Source: Karalla daura
Lineage: Eukaryota > Chordata > Actinopteri > Chaetodontiformes > Leiognathidae
NCBI GenBank assembly: GCA_029224185.1
Contig: CM055201.1
Span: 24,197,056-24,261,055 of the forward strand
DNA: 64,000 bases
Direction of reading: 5' to 3'
The position numbers were made by a program, and so were the translations under genes. Below, one piece after another: positions 60,001-64,000 of this stretch. The notes below the pieces were generated by a model that saw only the letters and a program-made list of their open reading frames with translations, was not told the DNA's origin and ran no database searches. Within the stretch, counting starts at the first letter, position 1, and each line of letters opens with the position of its first letter.

Positions 60001-61759
60001 TGATGCCATCATATTGTCACACAACATGATGGCACAAGTGTTTCCACCTCTGACCTTTGACCTCTGAACTTTGACCTGGACCGCTGACCTTGACCCAGCT
60101 GGTCGTTCTCCAAGTGAGGAGTCTTCAGCTGAATGAATGAATGTGAGTGCTGTTGTTTGGGTTCTCTGAAAAGGGGCGTGGCATTTTCTGATCTGATTTC
60201 AGCCTTGATACCATAGTGACTTCCTGTTTAACTACCTTTACCTTGACCTTGACCTTCTTGTGTTTGATTTTGGCGACATGCAGAAGTTTCCTGGTGATCG
60301 ATCAGTTGATCATTTATTCTTCTTTCCAGATTAATTTCAGATTTCTGTTTCATATTTGTTTGTTGTTTGGCTCTTGTTCCTCTGTAGTCTCCGTTCTGCG
60401 GCATCTCCGACTCATTCAGGTAGAAACTGATAACGGTCGCCGAGCAAAGCTGTCTCCGGCATCCGCCATTCACGATCACTTCATGCAGCCAATCATGTCA
60501 AATTTGACATCACTACTGACATCACTGCTTACATAACCTCTGACATCATCACTGATATCACTGCTGACATCATTGCTGACATCATTGCTGACATCATTGC
60601 TGACAGCATTGCTGACATCACTGCTGACATTGTTTGGGCTCATTGACATCAAGGTTGACAGCATCTCTGACCTCACTATGGACATAGTGACACTGTTGTT
60701 TTGAAGTTTCTTTCATCATCATCACTTTGGTCATAACCGTCCGATCTTTACTGAAATTGAAGTGAGTGTTTTTATTTCCTGTTTAATCGTTGTCGCTGCT
60801 TCATCGACTGTTTCTTTGTTGTAGCAGGAGCGCCACGCCATCGCCCAATAAGATGACTGGAAGCCGAGCAGGTCGTGACCGATTTGCTGGGGAGTCGTAC
60901 ACAGTTCTTGGTACATTAGTCTAGGACTGCCACAGTACTACAGTACTACCACAGTACTATCACAGTACTGCAGTACTACCACAGGACTACAGCACTACTC
61001 AACTCTACTTTATTTGTGCCAGTTCATAACAGTCGTTATCTCAAGGCACTTTACAGTGCTGTAGTACTACCACCTTACTACAGTACTTTCACAATTCTAC
61101 AACACTACCACATCACTACAGTACTATCACAGTACTGCAGCACCACCACAGTACTAGAACACTACCACAGAAATACAGTACTATCACAGTACTACAACAC
61201 TACCACAGTACTGCAGTGCTCCCAAAGGACTACAGTACTATCACAATACTACAAAACTACCACAGGGCTACAGTACTACCACAGGACTACAGTACTATCA
61301 CAGTATTACAACACTACCACAGTACTACAGCGTTACCACAGAACTACCAAACTACCACAGTACTGCAGTGCTCCCACAGGACTACAAAACTTCCACAGTA
61401 TTACAACACTACCACAGTACTACAGCGTTACCACAGAACTACCACACTATTTTGTTTATTTTCTGTTTCCAAGGCAACCAGGATATGAGTGGCGGCTGTC
61501 ACTACTGGGAGCTCCGCCCCCTGCCTGACTGGAAGTCCTTCAGTGTGGGTGTGGCTTATCGGGCCAGTCTGGGACGCTTTGACCAATTAGGAAAGAGCGC
61601 AGGGTCGTGGTGTCTGCATGGCAGCCAATGGCTGCAGAACTCGCTCTCTGCCAAGCACAACAACCGAGCCAAGGCTCTTGATTGGCCGCTGCCCCAAAGA
61701 ATCGGGGTCTATTGTGACTACGACAACGGTGACACCTCTAACTCACACACACATACACA

Positions 61760-61807
<48 letters not shown>

Positions 61808-62361
61808 CGGTCTCTCTCAACTGATGTTTGTGTGTTTCAGGTGACCTCCTCTTCATTGATGTTGATCGTCTTCAACTTCTCCACCTGTTCAAAGCAAAGT
61901 TCAGCCAACCACTCGCCCCGGCCTTCACTGTGAGTGACACCCCCACCATTACTGTGTTGTAGGGCTGGGTGTGTGTGTGTGTTGGGGTGGGAAAGCTGCA
62001 AACCGTTTGTTCCTTACTTCCTATTCTGTATATATTAATATATATGTATATATATGTGTATTTATTTATATATATATTTATGTGTATATAGTTGTGCATA
62101 TACACTCGGTATATATGTTTCTTTAGTGAACATCCTCTTAATGTCTCTGCAGTGTTAATGTTAATGTCTGTTTGCAGTAACAAACAAATAAAGTCTTTTA
62201 ATCTTGAATCTTAATAGAATCTTGTAGTGTAGTTACAACAGGTGCTCACTGTGTTGTAGGTTTGGTGCGGCGGCATCGCCATAACGACGGGCCTGCAGGT
62301 GCCGAGCTTTATGGGTAATTTCTTGTCGACCAATCGTAGCCTCAGCAACTTGTCACAGTAA
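57077..62361 (+). CDS. fsd1l: FSD1-like: coiled-coil, fibronectin type III and SPRY protein
   Basis: Thirteen exons: 57077-57091, 57693-57788, 57878-58009, 58130-58231, 58305-58327, 58481-58602, 58954-59175, 59263-59361, 59858-59987, 60828-60910, 61474-61728, 61841-61929, 62260-62361. Borders are AG/GT, phases agree, 489 codons plus TAA. It starts MDSQKEALRRIINTLANKTE, closest to FSD1L rather than FSD1. A coiled coil covers about residues 5-115, followed by a COS-box-like region with RVTMAPAFRLTM. An FN3 domain lies at about 164-270 (VPRAPTID...TGLRFDTHF...GEFSEPVALET). A linker containing GKENKS and RDRFAGESYTVLG leads to a B30.2/SPRY domain (about 325-470: HYWELRPLPD, FSVGVAYRASLGRFDQLGKS, FTVWCGGIAITTGLQVPS). 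FSD1-family proteins associate with microtubules and centrosomes. FSD1L is next to FKTN in mammals too. Confidence 0.93.
58655..58890. repeat. Minisatellite, about 32-bp unit, in an fsd1l intron
   Basis: About seven units of GTCAGATGTGGGCGGGGTTG followed by CATGAAGACAGG, G-rich on the plus strand. It fills most of the intron between exons 6 and 7. Confidence 0.9.
60535..60685. repeat. Minisatellite, 12-bp unit, in an fsd1l intron
   Basis: Units of TGACATCATTGC / TGACATCACTGC, about ten copies, degenerating to the right. Confidence 0.85.
60930..61445. repeat. CTACCACAGTACTACAG-type degenerate array in an fsd1l intron
   Basis: Irregular tandem words ACTACCACAGTACTACAGTA over about 500 bp, interrupted at about 61000-61060 by the inverse of a LINE 3' tail (CTTTATTTGTGCCAGTTCAT). 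The array fills the intron between exons 10 and 11. Confidence 0.85.
61762..61804. repeat. (CT)n microsatellite
   Basis: About 21 CT units before the acceptor of fsd1l exon 12. Confidence 0.95.
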
Positions 62362-64000
62362 CGTCCCGTTTTCACTTCTTTCTAAACATAATTTTTGATT
62401 GATCGATTGATTCAGTCAGTCAAAATAACTGCATTGAACACACATTACACACATATACTGCATGTAGGAATTATTCTTGAATACCTAAATCAAACCTAAA
62501 TCAATACTTTAACAGGTTTTTAAAAGCAATGTACAGATTTATTATACACACTGGTCTCCTTTGCTTTTATTTTGGAGTCTCAACCGAAAGCTGAGGCTGC
62601 AACATTTTGAAAACGTTTTCAAAATTTGTATTAATTTGTCTTTATGTTCAGAACTGCAGGTTTCTGTCTCCACATTTTATTTTCAAGATTATGTATAGAG
62701 TAAATTAATGTTTGTGAATGCTTTTACTATGAAATCATTAGATGTTTGGTTGTGTTCTGATGACCTTTATTTTGAAAGACTTGATCAGACTAATTTCAAA
62801 GCAGATTTACAAACACAAACATGGGGGAAAAATAAAAATGGAAGTGGAAATTAAAAGCAAAACTTGACTTGTATTTTCTTTGTCTTAAATATTTTAATCT
62901 ACTTGAATCATCAGTGCGGCTAACCTGCTAACACTGAGCTCACTTCCTGGACCTCATTGATAAACCTGTGCATTGGCACAAAAGCAGGTATAAAAATGCA
63001 GCAATTACTACTTCCTGTAGGTAGGATGACATTCTGCAGTGACGTTGGAGATCCTAGTTTGATGCAGGAAGATGTCTGAGATGGGAACCTGACTGCACTT
63101 CATATGCTTTTGTATGCACTTTAAATCACCTCCTGTACAAGACCTCAACTGCCTAGAATAAAAATGTGGTTTTGAGTGAGAAAATCCTTCGTCTCTGCCT
63201 TTTATTTGCCACCGCAGAAACCACTTTGATCTCTATAATATGTATGCCACTTTTATGCAAACTTTAGGATTTATTAAAAAGAGATCTGAGAATGAGATCT
63301 GAGATCTGACATTTTGTCTGGAGACAATGGCAGAAGAAGAAACCAGTAAGTCTGTGAAAATTATATGTTCGTGCAAAATAATCTGCAAAAAATTAATTAA
63401 TTTGAAAGATACATTTGGAGAAAATAAGGGATTAAAGAAGATGCTGCTGCTAAAGCTGCCGAGGCTGCTGAAGCTGAGACTGATGCAATGTATTAGAAAT
63501 ACAGACCAGATTTAGAAATTGTTTATTAATTTATTCACCAACTTGTTCAGGCTACGGTTCATTTAGACTTCACAGTGTTGAGCTGCTGGAGCTGCTGCTC
63601 CCCCTCGTTAATAGAAGTGACGGTGTCTCTGTCAGCTGGACTATGGACAGTTCATTTTTCTATAAATAAAGTCACTGCTCTCAGAGGTGTTTTTACTCTA
63701 CATGCTGTTTTTAGAATCTTTTTAGAATCATCAACAAAGGAATAAAATGTCTGTCTCCACCTTTACCCCTGCTCCTCCTGTTATCCCCACCAGCTGCTCA
63801 TCTTGGATCGGGGTGGGGTGTGTAGGTGGGTGTCCCTTTCTCTCCTCTCCCTCCTCTCCCCCTCTCCTTCTCTCCCCATCTCCTCCTCTTCCCCTCTCCT
63901 CCTCTCCCTGTCTCCCCTTCCTGGCACCACTTTTGTTGTTCTGGTCTTTGATTTGATAAGAGAATCAAAACTCTCTTCCACCTTCAATGCAAAAAATAAC
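62362..64000. other. fsd1l 3' UTR and downstream DNA
   Basis: AT-rich sequence. Poly(A) signals AATAAA lie at 62831-62836 and near 63157. A short open frame at 63327-63515 is not recognised. The last 200 bp is a C/T-rich tract with CTCCTCTCCC words. No gene is supported. Confidence 0.5.

Noticed and set aside
63327..63515. 62-codon open frame near the right end
   Set aside because: AT-rich, Lys/Leu-biased, no recognisable domain.

Overview
This window is nuclear DNA from a vertebrate, almost certainly a teleost fish. Every recognisable gene is split by GT-AG introns, many only about 80-150 bp long. The proteins match vertebrate families from end to end. The intergenic and intronic DNA carries fish-type repeats: Tc1/mariner, hAT, L2/Rex-like LINEs, long (AC)n tracts and very many minisatellites. 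The species cannot be named from the sequence alone.

Layout, left to right. (1) 1-2500: GA-rich simple repeats, then a CRE/CCAAT promoter and first coding exon of an unidentified minus-strand gene (ATG at 2329). (2) 2860-4066: a decayed LINE. (3) 9215-5356, minus: a prr14-like gene (proline-rich, C-terminal Tantalus-type domain); ten phase-compatible exons resolved, 5' end not found. (4) 9283-13040: intergenic DNA with two copies of a dispersed repeat that carries a 37-bp VNTR. (5) 26739-13648, minus: complete ythdc1 (nuclear m6A reader), 15 exons, 713 codons. Its introns hold a 3-kb 15-bp minisatellite, a Tc1 element and a hAT fragment. (6) 27714-28232, plus: ufc1 (UFM1 E2 enzyme), head-to-head with ythdc1 and intronless. 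(7) 36591-29159, minus: complete fktn (fukutin), 10 exons, 457 codons, with a VNTR element and a nested hAT MITE in an intron. (8) about 36960-54163, plus: complete apc coding sequence, 16 coding exons, 2275 codons, starting head-to-head with fktn. (9) 57077-62361, plus: complete fsd1l, 13 exons, 489 codons.

The genes do not form one pathway: m6A reading, UFMylation, dystroglycan glycosylation, Wnt/beta-catenin control and microtubule association are all present. The fktn-fsd1l neighbourhood is also found in mammals, but here apc lies between them and fktn points the other way.

The most unusual material is in the repeats: a four-copy family joining a SANT/Myb-like ORF fragment to a 37-bp VNTR; a MITE insertion in one copy that can be proved from an empty-site paralogue in the window; a 3-kb array open on both strands; and a 31-bp array grown out of the end of a LINE reverse transcriptase. 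In apc, two of the three SAMP (axin-binding) motifs have lost their serine. Exon boundaries were read by eye from splice signals, reading phase and remembered family sequences; no alignment was run.
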